From positions 62,001 through 126,000 of the forward strand of contig JAGUYK010000006.1 of NCBI GenBank assembly GCA_020061355.1: 64,000 nucleotides of DNA. The letters are read 5' to 3'. The notes under the pieces were generated by a model that was not told the DNA's origin, did no database searches, and saw only the letters and a program-made list of their open reading frames with translations. The position numbers were made by a program, and so were the translations under genes. The number at the start of each line of letters is the position of its first letter. Within the stretch, counting starts at the first letter, position 1. The stretch is from Ignavibacteriales bacterium. Lineage in GTDB: Bacteria; Bacteroidota; Ignavibacteria; Ignavibacteriales; Melioribacteraceae. Of the stretch, positions 36,020 through 45,558 are shown one piece after another.

Positions 36020-36775
36020 TTGAATGATCTCCTCTCGTCTCTATTGCTTTTTGTAATCGGTGCGGTTGCGGCGGTAATCAATGTAAATGCCGGTGGTGGT
36101 TCATCGTTAACTCTTCCGGCGTTAATTTTTTTAGGATTGGATTCCGCAACGGCGAACGGAACAAATCGAATTGCAATTCTTATGCAGAACCTCAGTTCAA
36201 GCTATGCTTTCAAAAAAGAAAATTATCAACAGTTTAATATGAGTATGAAACTCTCGTTAATCACTTTGCCGGGAGCGATTGCGGGCGCACTTGTCGCTAT
36301 TAAAATTTCCGACGAATTGTTTCATACAATTCTTGGCATTATTATGATTGCCATTACTATTACGATGATCCTTCCTTCATCAAGATCAAAAGCTACCGAT
36401 GATAACGAGAATAAAAAAATCACCATCCCGCTTTTCATAACGTTTGTTGCTGTCGGTTTCTATGGCGGATTCATACAGATAGGAATCGGTTTTATTCTGA
36501 TGGCAATTCTGAATAAAGCGATGAACTTCAGTTTAATCTATGTTAACATGCACAAAGTATTCATTATTCTAATACTGACCATACCGGCACTATTAATTTT
36601 TATTATATCCGGAAATGTAAACTGGTATTGGGGAGTTAGTCTCGGACTTGGAAATGCTCTGGGCGGGTGGTGGGGAACCAAACACTCAATTAAGAAGGGC
36701 GACAAATTTATAAAAGGAGTGCTCTCTATTGCAATTCTAATAATGGCACTTAAGCTGATGAAAATTTTACCCTAA
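36020..36775 (+). CDS. TauE/SafE family sulfite exporter
   Basis: A 251-residue membrane protein with about seven hydrophobic segments. The first repeat has GGGSSLTLPALIFLGLDSATANGTNR and the second YGGFIQIGIGFILMAIL, the two internal copies typical of TauE/SafE. It seems to start at TTG (36020); no in-frame ATG precedes the conserved first helix. These proteins export sulfite or related organosulfur anions. Confidence 0.85.
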   Translation: MNDLLSSLLLFVIGAVAAVINVNAGGGSSLTLPALIFLGLDSATANGTNRIAILMQNLSSSYAFKKENYQQFNMSMKLSLITLPGAIAGALVAIKISDELFHTILGIIMIAITITMILPSSRSKATDDNENKKITIPLFITFVAVGFYGGFIQIGIGFILMAILNKAMNFSLIYVNMHKVFIILILTIPALLIFIISGNVNWYWGVSLGLGNALGGWWGTKHSIKKGDKFIKGVLSIAILIMALKLMKILP

Positions 36776-36783
36776 GCTTACTT

Positions 36784-38043
36784 TTACAAAAATAATGTTA
36801 TTACAATAACCGGAATATGAAGAAGCGCTAAAATTCCAAACCGAATAAAAGTTTCTTTCCGCACATTATTTGCAAGATATCCGAAATAGATTCCCTTCAT
36901 TACTGTATTGCTCATAATAGATACCAATATAGCTGCAGATATTATTCCAATACTGAATTCTGATGAGCTTATAAGCGAAAGTACGAAAGGACTTATATCG
37001 GTAATTCCAACCAGCACCGATAAAGAAATAATTCCGGATTGACCGAAGTATTCTTTTACCAGACCCGTGATAAAGGAAAGAGCAACAAACAAGAGAGCAA
37101 AAAGGAATGCCGGTCTAATTTCGAACGGATTCTGAAGGCGCTGTGATTCTTCAAGTGCCGCTACTTTGTGTTTCTTCGTACGGAATTTCAAAAGCGAGAT
37201 TGCAAACCCCGCACCGCTCAATAAAATCATCTGCCACCAGACTGCTGCTACTATTCTCGGGTTTATTATATAAATAAGGATCAATAACCTGAGATACATA
37301 ACGCTCGCTGCTACTATTACTCCCTGAAGCGCGCTCTTTGAAATCAGCTCGTTCTGTTTGGTCATTCTTCCGTAAGCGATTGATACTGCTGTACTCGAAA
37401 CAATTCCACCGACTAAGCCCGATAACCAGAATCCAACTTTTTCACCCATTCGTTTAGATAGAATATATCCGACAAATCCAATTGACGAAACGATAATTAC
37501 TATCTGCCATACCTTCGAGGGATTTACTTTGAACTGTGTATACTCTTCATTAGGTAAAACAGGCAAGATGATTAATGTAACCAGTAAAAATTTTAAAACC
37601 GCTAAAAATTCAACTCTGTCAAGTTTTTCTACAAATTCTTCGAGACGCGCTTTTTCTGAAAGCAGCATTGTATTTATTATACCGAGCGCCATTGAAGCCC
37701 AAATATCAACAAGCATTGCAAGTGCACCGACAATAAATGTAAGCAGCGCAGATAATTCAGTTGTAACACCGGGCTGATCAAATTGAAATTTTGAGAAGTA
37801 TGAAATCGCTGTTAATGCTGCAAGAGCTATCAGTCCGATAGGTAGTAGCGACTTCTCTCCGATTGTAAATAACCATGCACATCCAAAACCGAGCATGCTG
37901 ATGATCGGATATGTTCTTATACCGCCGAATAAAACTTTCTTGTGCTTGCTCTGCGAAGATTCGCGCTCGAGCCCGACTAAGAATCCTAATGCAAGCGCAA
38001 CAGCCAATCTAAGCTGTACTGTCCACTCAATTGCTTCCATCAC
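36784..38043 (-). CDS. MgtC/SapB-DUF4010 membrane protein
   Basis: A 419-residue membrane protein. The N-terminal 130 residues are MgtC-like (LRLAVALALGFLVGLERE), and the rest is DUF4010 with many membrane spans (FWLSGLVGGIVSSTAVSIAY). Function is not established; MgtC relatives act in magnesium stress and membrane energetics. Its 3' end faces the TauE gene with only eight bases between stops. Confidence 0.88.
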   Translation of the reverse strand: MMEAIEWTVQLRLAVALALGFLVGLERESSQSKHKKVLFGGIRTYPIISMLGFGCAWLFTIGEKSLLPIGLIALAALTAISYFSKFQFDQPGVTTELSALLTFIVGALAMLVDIWASMALGIINTMLLSEKARLEEFVEKLDRVEFLAVLKFLLVTLIILPVLPNEEYTQFKVNPSKVWQIVIIVSSIGFVGYILSKRMGEKVGFWLSGLVGGIVSSTAVSIAYGRMTKQNELISKSALQGVIVAASVMYLRLLILIYIINPRIVAAVWWQMILLSGAGFAISLLKFRTKKHKVAALEESQRLQNPFEIRPAFLFALLFVALSFITGLVKEYFGQSGIISLSVLVGITDISPFVLSLISSSEFSIGIISAAILVSIMSNTVMKGIYFGYLANNVRKETFIRFGILALLHIPVIVITLFL

Positions 38044-38185
38044 TCACCGATTAACCTTGTTAAAAAAACCATTCTCAATTTGCAGAAAAATTTTTGAAGA
38101 ATAAACTCCTTTCAACATTATTATCCCTTTCCTGTTTCATTAAATAATTTTTTACGTTCCACTTATTATTATTATTTTTAACCAT

Positions 38186-39268
38186 ATGGAGAATGAAAAG
38201 ATAAATTTGCTTTCACTCGGCTGGAATGATTTTTTTAATGAATCATTTATGAACTTTGATAACAGCGGGTTTAAATGCGGCAGGATTGCCGTTGAAAATA
38301 AAACAAACTACATCCTGTTCACTGAGTATGGAGAGGTGCTTGGTGAAGTATCCGGAAAATTTCTATTTGAAGCGGAAAAACAAAGTGAATTGCCTAAAGT
38401 AGGCGATTGGGTGGTGGTCTCTCTTTTTAATAATAATGAGCTTGCGGTTATTCATGATATTCTGCCAAGAAAAACCAGGATATCCCGCAAAAGTGCGGAT
38501 CGAAAAATTGATGAGCAGGTAATAGCCGCAAATGTTGATCTTGTATTCATTGTTCAATCCCTGGACGAAAATTTTAACATTAACCGGCTTGAAAGGTATC
38601 TTGCTGTTGTATATCAGGGTGGCGCAAAGCCGGTCGTTGTTCTGAATAAATCCGATCTCTGCCTTGATGTGGAAGAAAAGATCGGCCTTGTTAAAAATAG
38701 AGCAGGCGTCGAAAAAACGATTGCAGTAAGCGCTGTTAGCCGAAATGGAATAGATGAAATTAAAAAAATGATTGAACCCGGAGTTACAATTGCATTTATC
38801 GGTTCCTCGGGTGTTGGAAAATCAACATTGATAAATCTGCTGATTGGCATTGAAAAATTCAAGACGTGTGAAGTGAGAGCAGAAGATTCGAGAGGAAGAC
38901 ATACAACTACCCGTCGTGAAATGGTTCTTCTGCCATCTGGTGGAATTCTTATCGACACACCCGGTATGAGAGAGCTTGGATTGTGGAATGCCGGGGAAGG
39001 TCTTTCACAAACATTCTCTGAGTTTTCAGAGTTTGCAGAACAATGTAAATATGCCGACTGCACACATGTTCACGAGGCGGGTTGTGCCGTTCTCGATGCA
39101 TTAAGCAGGGATGAAATATCGAAAGAGCGTTATGAGAACTACATCAAACTCCTTAAAGAAATGAAATACCTGGAATCGAAACAGAATATCTCTGCTCAAA
39201 TTGAAGAGAAGAGAAAGTGGAAGAGTATTCACAAGGAGTTGAAGAATTTCAATAAGAAGAATAAATAG
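38186..39268 (+). CDS. rsgA: Small ribosomal subunit biogenesis GTPase RsgA
   Basis: A 360-residue circularly permuted GTPase: an N-terminal OB domain, then G4 (VVLNKSDL) ahead of the P-loop GSSGVGKST, then a C-terminal zinc domain with CKYADCTHVHEAGC. It helps the late maturation of the 30S subunit. Length and order match RsgA/YjeQ. Confidence 0.95.
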   Translation: MENEKINLLSLGWNDFFNESFMNFDNSGFKCGRIAVENKTNYILFTEYGEVLGEVSGKFLFEAEKQSELPKVGDWVVVSLFNNNELAVIHDILPRKTRISRKSADRKIDEQVIAANVDLVFIVQSLDENFNINRLERYLAVVYQGGAKPVVVLNKSDLCLDVEEKIGLVKNRAGVEKTIAVSAVSRNGIDEIKKMIEPGVTIAFIGSSGVGKSTLINLLIGIEKFKTCEVRAEDSRGRHTTTRREMVLLPSGGILIDTPGMRELGLWNAGEGLSQTFSEFSEFAEQCKYADCTHVHEAGCAVLDALSRDEISKERYENYIKLLKEMKYLESKQNISAQIEEKRKWKSIHKELKNFNKKNK

Positions 39269-39289
39269 GTCTTTAATTCAACTTTTAAA

Positions 39290-39727
39290 ATGCAAAAGAC
39301 AACCATGTTTATACAAAAAGAGATAACACTTAATGCCCGGTCACGGGGATTTCATTTGATAACCGGAGAAATTCTTCAGCAGCTTCCGGAACTTAAGAAA
39401 GTTAAAACCGGCATAGCACATATTTTCATTCAGCATACATCTGCATCATTAACAATAAATGAGAATGCAGATCCTTCGGTTCGTTCCGATATGGAAACCT
39501 ATTTCAACCGTGCAGTTCCTGAATCCGATATGAAATATTACAAGCATACACTTGAGGGTTCTGACGATATGACCTCGCACATCAAATCATCAATACTCGG
39601 AAGTTCTGTTACTTTTCCGGTTACCAACGGTGAATTTAATCTTGGTACATGGCAGGGGATTTATCTGTGCGAACACAGGAACTACAGAGGGGCAAGAAGG
39701 ATTGTTGTTACGGTTTATGGCGAGTAA
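39290..39727 (+). CDS. YjbQ family (UPF0047) protein
   Basis: A 145-residue protein with the UPF0047 hallmark HTSASLTINENADPSVRSDM and the ending GTWQGIYLCEHRNYRGARR. Some homologues have been called secondary thiamine-phosphate synthases, but the physiological role is unsure. It starts 21 bases after rsgA and is likely in its operon. A second in-frame ATG (39305) is possible. Confidence 0.88.
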   Translation: MQKTTMFIQKEITLNARSRGFHLITGEILQQLPELKKVKTGIAHIFIQHTSASLTINENADPSVRSDMETYFNRAVPESDMKYYKHTLEGSDDMTSHIKSSILGSSVTFPVTNGEFNLGTWQGIYLCEHRNYRGARRIVVTVYGE

Positions 39728-39747
39728 TAGAACGTTGGTGTATAACT

Positions 39748-39790
39748 TGTCATTCTGAGGAGTCCGGCTATGTCGGACGACGAAGAATCT
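39748..39790 (+). repeat. Family A palindromic repeat, direct copy
   Basis: Begins tgtcattctgagg, contains a gtccg/cggac stem, and ends gaagaatct at 39790. Its last bases form part of the stop codon of the GIY-YIG pseudogene on the other strand. Confidence 0.75.
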
Positions 39791-40073
39791 AGTACCATTC
39801 TTCACTTAAATCTTTCCAGTCCGGATTAATTGATTCAATTAATTGAATCTTCTTTCTTCTCAGCCATCCTTTAATTTGTTTTTCTCTGGCAATTGCAGAA
39901 TTGATATCCGAAGTTTCATAATAATATACAAGTTTATTGATATTATACTTTGATGTGAATCCTTCAACCAGTTTGCTTTTGTGTTCGTATACTCTTCTCT
40001 TTTAATCGTTAGTCACTCCGGTGTAAAGAGTTTTTGATCGATTGGTCATTATATAAACGTAATATTGATTCAT
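39789..40073 (-). pseudogene. GIY-YIG nuclease gene broken by a stop codon
   Basis: The minus strand reads M-N-Q-Y-Y-V-Y-I-M-T-N-R..., then LYTGVTND, a TAA at codon 24, and resumes in the same frame with KRRVYEHKSKLVEGFTSKYN and REKQIKGWLRRKK to codon 94. This is the whole small GIY-YIG (UvrC/YhbQ-like) nuclease family protein with one in-frame nonsense codon where the family has Leu (TTA or CTA type codons are one base away). Both edges lie in or next to family A palindromes. Either the gene is dead or the stop is an assembly or sequencing error. Confidence 0.85.
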
Positions 40074-40092
40074 ATTTCGAATCTATAATAGA

Positions 40093-40208
40093 AGATTCTT
40101 CGCTTCGTTCAGAATGACAGCGTACTTCCAATTGTCATTCTGAGGAGCGGAGTGACGAAGAATCTGCGAATAGATTCTTCACCTCGTTCCACTCGGTTCA
40201 GAATGACA
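40093..40208. repeat. Cluster of three alternating family A palindromes
   Basis: Inverted copy 40093-40119 (agattcttcgcttcgttcag...), direct copy 40133-40165 (tgtcattctgaggagcggag...), inverted copy 40172-40208. Together they can fold into long stems. They lie between the GIY-YIG pseudogene and the M16 protease gene. Confidence 0.8.
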
Positions 40209-40231
40209 ATCTTTGATAATGCGTCAGCAAA

Positions 40232-41737
40232 TCATGGCTGCGGTTTCTTTCCTAGTACATCCTCTATCTTATAATGCTTTATCTCGCCGAGATTCAACTT
40301 CTTAATTCCTTCTTCAATTTTACTTCTATCACCGACGACAATTACTGCCATCTTATCCGGCACGATATATTTCTTTGCCGCTTTTGAAACTTTATCACCG
40401 TTAACATTCAGAACATTACCGATATAATTGTTAAAGTATTCACCCGGCAGATTATAGTCGATCATCTCCTCGAGGTTGAATGCAATATCGGCAACCGTCT
40501 GAAAATTATCCGGATATCCGAGCGCAACATAATTCTTCGCACGGTTCAGCTCTTCATCCGGTATAGGTTTTAAAATTCCATTCAGTTCTTTGAAGAACTC
40601 AACTAAAGCTTTATCAGTAACTTCTGTTTGAACAGATGAACGCGCTACAAAAGGTCCGGCATAAGGACGCATATCGAATGCTGACCCCGCACCGTAAGTG
40701 TATCCGTGCTGCTCGCGCAAATTATTATTCAAACGCGATGTGAATGAACCGCCGAGTATCGTGTTCATAACGGTAATCGGGAAATAATCCTCTGTAACTC
40801 TTTGCGTTCCGATCCTTCCGATCGAAATAACCGACTGAGCGGAGCCCGGTTTATCAACAAGATAAATAACGCGTTTCTTAACCTGATCTGCTTCTTTCAG
40901 TTTCACAACCGGAACATCACCCTTTGCCCATGAACCGAATGCACTTTCAAGTTTCGGTATAAGCTGATCTTTGGTGATGTCGCCAACGATAAGCAGATAT
41001 GCGTTGTTCGACTTGAAATATTTCGCGTGGAAGTTTTTCATATCATCAACTGTAAAACTTTTGAGCGATGCCTCATTGCCCATCGCCGGTTTTCCATACG
41101 GATGATCATTACCGAATAATATTTTCTGGAATGTAACCGCAGCAATCGTGTTCGCCTGGTCGTGCCATTGTAAAAGTGTTGTAAGCTTCTCTTTCTTTAT
41201 CCGGTCCAGTTCGTTCTGCGGGAAATCGGGACGGAGAAGGATATCCGCAACAATCTTCAATGCATCATCGAACTTTGAAAGAGGCGAGTGGAGATTAACT
41301 CCCATCTTATGCCATCTTGAGAATGTTGAGATGCGGACGCCCAGATAATTTATTGCATCTGCAAGTTCGAGCGAGCTCTTACCCGCAGCGCCTTCATCAA
41401 GCATATCAGCTGTAAAAGCTGCAAGACCCGATTTGCCGGCTGGATCATTTACAACACCCGATTTGACAATTACATTCATCTGAACGAGCGGAACCGTGTG
41501 CTTTTCCATCAAGACAACTTTCAATCCGTTCGAAAGTTCGAACGATTGAATTGCAGGCAGACTCAATTTCTTCGGTTCACCAAGCGGCGGAACTTTACTT
41601 CTATCTGCCTTCTGCGCAAATGCAGTCGCACTCATTAATATAGTAATTGCAACGAGACCCAATACTCTTTTACTCAGGTACTCCGGCACTCCGGCACTCA
41701 GGCACTCAGATATTAAGTAACTCAGACCCTTTTTCAT
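40232..41737 (-). CDS. M16 family protein, inactive subunit
   Basis: A 501-residue M16 homologue with a signal peptide. The place where the zinc motif HxxEH should be reads GLAAFTADML, so the zinc ligands are gone. The C-terminal half keeps the substrate-gripping Arg/Tyr type region (REQHGYTYGAGSAFDMRPY). This is the non-catalytic partner of the neighbouring active subunit, as in mitochondrial processing peptidase alpha/beta pairs. It overlaps that gene by four bases. Residues 10-22 of its extended N-terminus come from an 8-bp tandem repeat. Confidence 0.9.
   Translation of the reverse strand: MKKGLSYLISECLSAGVPEYLSKRVLGLVAITILMSATAFAQKADRSKVPPLGEPKKLSLPAIQSFELSNGLKVVLMEKHTVPLVQMNVIVKSGVVNDPAGKSGLAAFTADMLDEGAAGKSSLELADAINYLGVRISTFSRWHKMGVNLHSPLSKFDDALKIVADILLRPDFPQNELDRIKKEKLTTLLQWHDQANTIAAVTFQKILFGNDHPYGKPAMGNEASLKSFTVDDMKNFHAKYFKSNNAYLLIVGDITKDQLIPKLESAFGSWAKGDVPVVKLKEADQVKKRVIYLVDKPGSAQSVISIGRIGTQRVTEDYFPITVMNTILGGSFTSRLNNNLREQHGYTYGAGSAFDMRPYAGPFVARSSVQTEVTDKALVEFFKELNGILKPIPDEELNRAKNYVALGYPDNFQTVADIAFNLEEMIDYNLPGEYFNNYIGNVLNVNGDKVSKAAKKYIVPDKMAVIVVGDRSKIEEGIKKLNLGEIKHYKIEDVLGKKPQP
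41673..41708 (-). repeat. 8-bp tandem repeat in the M16 signal region
   Basis: On the coding strand the units read TGAGTGCC, TGAGTGCC, GGAGTGCC, GGAGTACC, then TGAG. Eight bases is not a multiple of three, so gain or loss of a unit would shift the reading frame ahead of the signal peptide. Confidence 0.75.
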
Positions 41738-43104
41738 TTCACACCTCCATCTTTCTTCTGAACCGCAAGATCCATTTTCCCTTTCGGAACAACACTTAGA
41801 ATTACTCTTCCATTATCCGGTAAATAAGTTTGAGCCATAGCACTAATATCTTTTGTGCCTATTCCTTTGTAGCGATTCAGGTCCTCATTAAAATAATCCG
41901 GATTGCCCGTATAGAAATAATATTGATTTAGAAGATCGGCTTTGCCGCCGAATCCGCCAATGCTTTCAAGCTTATCAAGAAATTCTGCTTCGGTCTGATT
42001 GACAACTTTCTGAAGTTCTCTTTCGCTTGGAGATTCAGCCTTAATTTTACTTATCTCTTCCTGAATAACATTTTTCAATTCATCGAGTGTGTGACCGCCC
42101 TTAGCAGTTGCAATAATAAAGAACTCGCTGCTAAGTTTATTCGAATTCTGGAATGCGATTACATCCTGTGCGATTTGAAGTTCATACACTAATCTTTTGT
42201 AGAGGCGCGAATCTTTACCAGCGGTGAATATCTTTGCAAGAAGATCCATCTCCGCATCGCCGGCATTGTAGTAAGCAGGCGTAATCCACGTCATATAAAG
42301 CCGGGGGAGCTGAACATTATCCTCGTGAAGAAGAATTTTTTCCTCTGTAAGTTTTGCTGCGGGCGGATCGATAGGCGGAACAGGATTGCCGCGCGGAATT
42401 TCGCCGTACCACTTCTCGACGAGTTTAATTGTTTCCGGAATATTGATGTCGCCGGCAATTGCGAGCGATGCATTGTTCGGCGCATAATAGAGCCGGAAGA
42501 ATTCTATAACATCTTCCAGACTTGCCGCATCAAGATCCGCCATCGAGCCGATTGTTGTCCAGTTATATGGATGACCTTCGGGATAAACATTCTTTGCAAT
42601 TATCTCCCATGAAAGTCCGTACGGCTGATTCTCGTAACTCTGTCTGCGTTCGTTCTTTACAACGGAGCGCTGACCGTCGAGTTTCTCCTGTGTCATTACA
42701 TCGGGAAGATATCCCATTCTATCCGAATCGATAAAGAGAACGAGCTCGAGCGCATTGCCCGGTGCTGTCTCCCAGTAATTTGTTCTATCGGTGTTGGTAG
42801 AGCCGTTATTATTTCCGCCGACGGCTTCGAGCCACTCATCGAATTTTCCTTCGGGAACGTTCTTCGATCCTTCGAACATCAGATGCTCGAATAGATGTGC
42901 GAACCCGGTGCGTCCCGGTTTCTCGTTACCCGATCCTACATGATACCACATATTAACGCTTACCATCGGGACTGTATGATCTTCATGCAGAAGAACATTC
43001 AATCCGTTCGGAAGCACAACGCGCGTATAAGGCACGCTGATCTGTTTCTCCTGCGCTATAGTAAATCCGCATAGAAGAACCAGCACAACTGCAATCCGCT
43101 TCAT
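41734..43104 (-). CDS. M16 family zinc protease, active subunit
   Basis: A 456-residue secreted peptidase. The inverted zinc motif HLFEH is at residues 70-74 in GRTGFAHLFEHLMFEGS, and the distal zinc Glu lies in VKNERRQSYENQP. The signal peptide ends near FTIAQE. It is the first gene of a two-gene operon with an inactive M16 subunit, a common heterodimeric arrangement in Bacteroidota. It probably cleaves peptides in the periplasm. Confidence 0.93.
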   Translation of the reverse strand: MKRIAVVLVLLCGFTIAQEKQISVPYTRVVLPNGLNVLLHEDHTVPMVSVNMWYHVGSGNEKPGRTGFAHLFEHLMFEGSKNVPEGKFDEWLEAVGGNNNGSTNTDRTNYWETAPGNALELVLFIDSDRMGYLPDVMTQEKLDGQRSVVKNERRQSYENQPYGLSWEIIAKNVYPEGHPYNWTTIGSMADLDAASLEDVIEFFRLYYAPNNASLAIAGDINIPETIKLVEKWYGEIPRGNPVPPIDPPAAKLTEEKILLHEDNVQLPRLYMTWITPAYYNAGDAEMDLLAKIFTAGKDSRLYKRLVYELQIAQDVIAFQNSNKLSSEFFIIATAKGGHTLDELKNVIQEEISKIKAESPSERELQKVVNQTEAEFLDKLESIGGFGGKADLLNQYYFYTGNPDYFNEDLNRYKGIGTKDISAMAQTYLPDNGRVILSVVPKGKMDLAVQKKDGGVK

Positions 43105-43575
43105 TCATACTCCAGATTGTTATTAGGTATATTGTTTTTAGAAACTGTCGTCCTGAGCCGGACTCTTAATCGCTCTGTCAGACTTCGATACGTCCGAAAG
43201 AACGGACTACTCAGTCTGACTACTGAATCCAATCTTTTTAGAACCTTCAACACCATGTCAGACCGAGCCGACCGGGTTACCGGTCGTGTCGAGGTCTGAC
43301 TGCCACTATCAACTCGTTATTCAACAGATTCAAATATTCTTTCATGCGCAAATTAACCATTTCCCATAACGTGCGGAATGGAAAATTTAATGCAGTTTTT
43401 AGACGAACCATAGCGGGAAAGCGTTGTACTTACCCTATTAAATAACATCACAGATTGTGATCATAAAGAAGTCGAAATACCATTTAAACTACGTCGCAAG
43501 TTATTACTAATACTTGAAAATGAATGAAAAGTTGGTGAAATTGGAAATGGAATCCTATCAAACACTAAAAATATA
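43105..43575. other. 471-base gap with family C palindromes
   Basis: The first 200 bases hold two palindromic repeats (43177-43220 and 43257-43300). The rest (43301-43575) is AT-rich and shows no supported gene; it presumably holds the promoter of the DUF2075 gene. Confidence 0.5.
43177..43300. repeat. Two family C palindromes (GTCAGAC ... GTCTGAC)
   Basis: Copy 1 (43177-43220) and copy 2 (43257-43300) both open with gtcagac and close with gtctgac, with further inner stems (cgtccg/cggac in copy 1; gaccggg with accggtc in copy 2). No such element was seen elsewhere in the window. Confidence 0.7.
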
Positions 43576-45558
43576 ATGAACCGATACTTTTACGGTAATA
43601 CCATATCTAACTTCCTTACCGAATCAACTGAACAAATTATTGGTATACTATCCATAAATAACTTGTTTTATCAACAAGAGAAAACTCAGAAGGACTCCTG
43701 GATAGAAGAAATAAAAATTTTACAATCAGTATTAACAAACTACAAAGGGCATGTGTATTTTGAATATACAATTCCTAGAATGGGACAAAGGATTGATGTA
43801 TTACTTATTATCGATTCAGTAGTTTTTGTTTTAGAGTTTAAAGTCGGTGGAAAAGAATTCCAAAACAATGCTATCGATCAAGTCATGGACTATGCGTTGG
43901 ACTTGAAAAATTTTCACGAGACCAGCCATAATGAATATATAGCCCCTATTCTAATTGTTACTAAAGCCAAAACTTGTAATTCAGTTATCTCAAGCACGCT
44001 TCAAAATGATAAGCTATTACTACCGATAATGAGCAATACAGAAGTTCTAGGAAGTGTTATTAAAGATGTACTCAGCTTTTGTGGGGGGCGTAATATTGAA
44101 GTAGAAAAATGGGAGCGGGGAAGGTACAGTCCAACCCCAACAATAATAGAAGCAGCAAAATCTCTTTATAATAATCATTCTGTATTAGATATTTCTCGAA
44201 GCGATGCCTCTGCAATTAACCTATCAAAAACCTCTCAAGCGATTTCTGATATTATTTTATATTCTAAAAAAAATTCTATTAAATCCATTTGTTTTGTGAC
44301 GGGCGTACCAGGAGCTGGCAAAACTTTAGTGGGACTTAATATAGCGACACAAAATATTGATGAGTCAAGTGATCTTCACAGTGTTTTTCTTTCTGGCAAT
44401 GGTCCACTAGTAGCAATTCTTAGAGAAGCATTAACCCGAGATAAGCAAAGACGCGAAAAAGAACTTGGTAAAAAAATTAGCAAGCGACAGATAATGAGCG
44501 AAGTAAAAATGTTTATTCAAAATGTACATAACTTTCGCGATGAGTGCCTTATTGATATTGAAGAACCACCAAAAGAGCATGTTGCTCTTTTCGATGAGGC
44601 GCAAAGAGCTTGGGATAGCTTACAAACCTCTAACTTTATGATGAGAAAGCGAAATAAATCTGGTTTTAATTTATCAGAACCCGAATTCCTTATTTCTTGT
44701 TTGGACCGACATAAAGATTGGGCTGTAATTGTTTGTTTGGTCGGTGGAGGTCAAGAGATTAATACCGGGGAAGCAGGAATTTGCGAGTGGATTGAGTCTC
44801 TCGATAGAAAATTTAACGACTGGGAAACTTATATATCGCCCAATCTAAACGATAGTGAATATAATGCAGAATCAAATATTCAAAAACTTGCCTCAAAAAG
44901 ATTAGTTAGATACAATGAAGCACTACATTTAAGTGTATCGATGAGATCCTTCCGCGCGGAAAATGTATCTTTGTTTGTAAAACAAATTCTCGACCTTAGT
45001 ATAAATGAAGCAAAAAAAACTCTGCAAACTATTAAAATAAATTACCCCATTGTTATTACTAGAGAAATTGGAAAGGCCAAATCATGGCTTAGAAAAAATG
45101 CGCGTGGCTCCGAGAGATTCGGAATGATTGTTTCCTCTCAAGCAGAAAGATTAAAACCACAATCTATATTCGTTAAATCACCGACAAACCCCATTCACTG
45201 GTTTCTTAATGGCAAGGATGATGTTCGCTCGTCTTATTACTTGGAAGATGTGGCAACTGAATTTGATGTACAAGGATTAGAATTAGATTGGGTTTGTATC
45301 GCTTGGGATGCTGATTTTAGATATTCTTCGAAAGGATGGGAACACTGGTCATTCAAAGGAAGTCGTTGGAACAAAATTAAAAAAACACATCGGCAAAACT
45401 ACTTAAAGAATGCTTATCGTGTCCTTTTGACAAGAGCTCGTCAAGGGATGGTAATTGTTGTTCCCAATGGTGATAAAAATGATCCTACTCGCCACCCTTC
45501 ATACTATGATCCAACGTATGAATTATTGAAATCAATAGGTCTACCTACAATTGATTAA
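43576..45558 (+). CDS. DUF2075 helicase-like protein with N-terminal nuclease-like domain
   Basis: A 660-residue protein. Residues about 55-95 carry a PD-(D/E)XK-type pattern: Glu63, Asp74 and E87-F-K89. The centre is a P-loop ATPase/helicase core with GVPGAGKT near 242-249 and Walker B LFDEAQ near 337. The C-terminal region has SF1-like motifs ([33 protein letters not shown]). DUF2075 proteins often sit in defence islands, and the present setting of toxin-antitoxin genes and repeats fits that. A direct role in defence is inference. Its 3' end overlaps the convergent peptidase gene by 14 bases. Confidence 0.85.
   Translation: MNRYFYGNTISNFLTESTEQIIGILSINNLFYQQEKTQKDSWIEEIKILQSVLTNYKGHVYFEYTIPRMGQRIDVLLIIDSVVFVLEFKVGGKEFQNNAIDQVMDYALDLKNFHETSHNEYIAPILIVTKAKTCNSVISSTLQNDKLLLPIMSNTEVLGSVIKDVLSFCGGRNIEVEKWERGRYSPTPTIIEAAKSLYNNHSVLDISRSDASAINLSKTSQAISDIILYSKKNSIKSICFVTGVPGAGKTLVGLNIATQNIDESSDLHSVFLSGNGPLVAILREALTRDKQRREKELGKKISKRQIMSEVKMFIQNVHNFRDECLIDIEEPPKEHVALFDEAQRAWDSLQTSNFMMRKRNKSGFNLSEPEFLISCLDRHKDWAVIVCLVGGGQEINTGEAGICEWIESLDRKFNDWETYISPNLNDSEYNAESNIQKLASKRLVRYNEALHLSVSMRSFRAENVSLFVKQILDLSINEAKKTLQTIKINYPIVITREIGKAKSWLRKNARGSERFGMIVSSQAERLKPQSIFVKSPTNPIHWFLNGKDDVRSSYYLEDVATEFDVQGLELDWVCIAWDADFRYSSKGWEHWSFKGSRWNKIKKTHRQNYLKNAYRVLLTRARQGMVIVVPNGDKNDPTRHPSYYDPTYELLKSIGLPTID

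Noticed and set aside
39981-40073. Calling the first 23 codons of the GIY-YIG frame a separate small gene
   Set aside because: The same frame resumes immediately after the stop with the rest of the family sequence, so a broken single gene explains it better.
43301-43575. Short frames upstream of the DUF2075 gene, e.g. a 33-codon plus-strand ORF near 43340
   Set aside because: Too short, no family resemblance, no ribosome binding site.
45545-45558. Possible frameshift at the 14-base overlap of the DUF2075 and peptidase genes
   Set aside because: Both genes end normally in convergent orientation, and short 3' overlaps are common in compact genomes.
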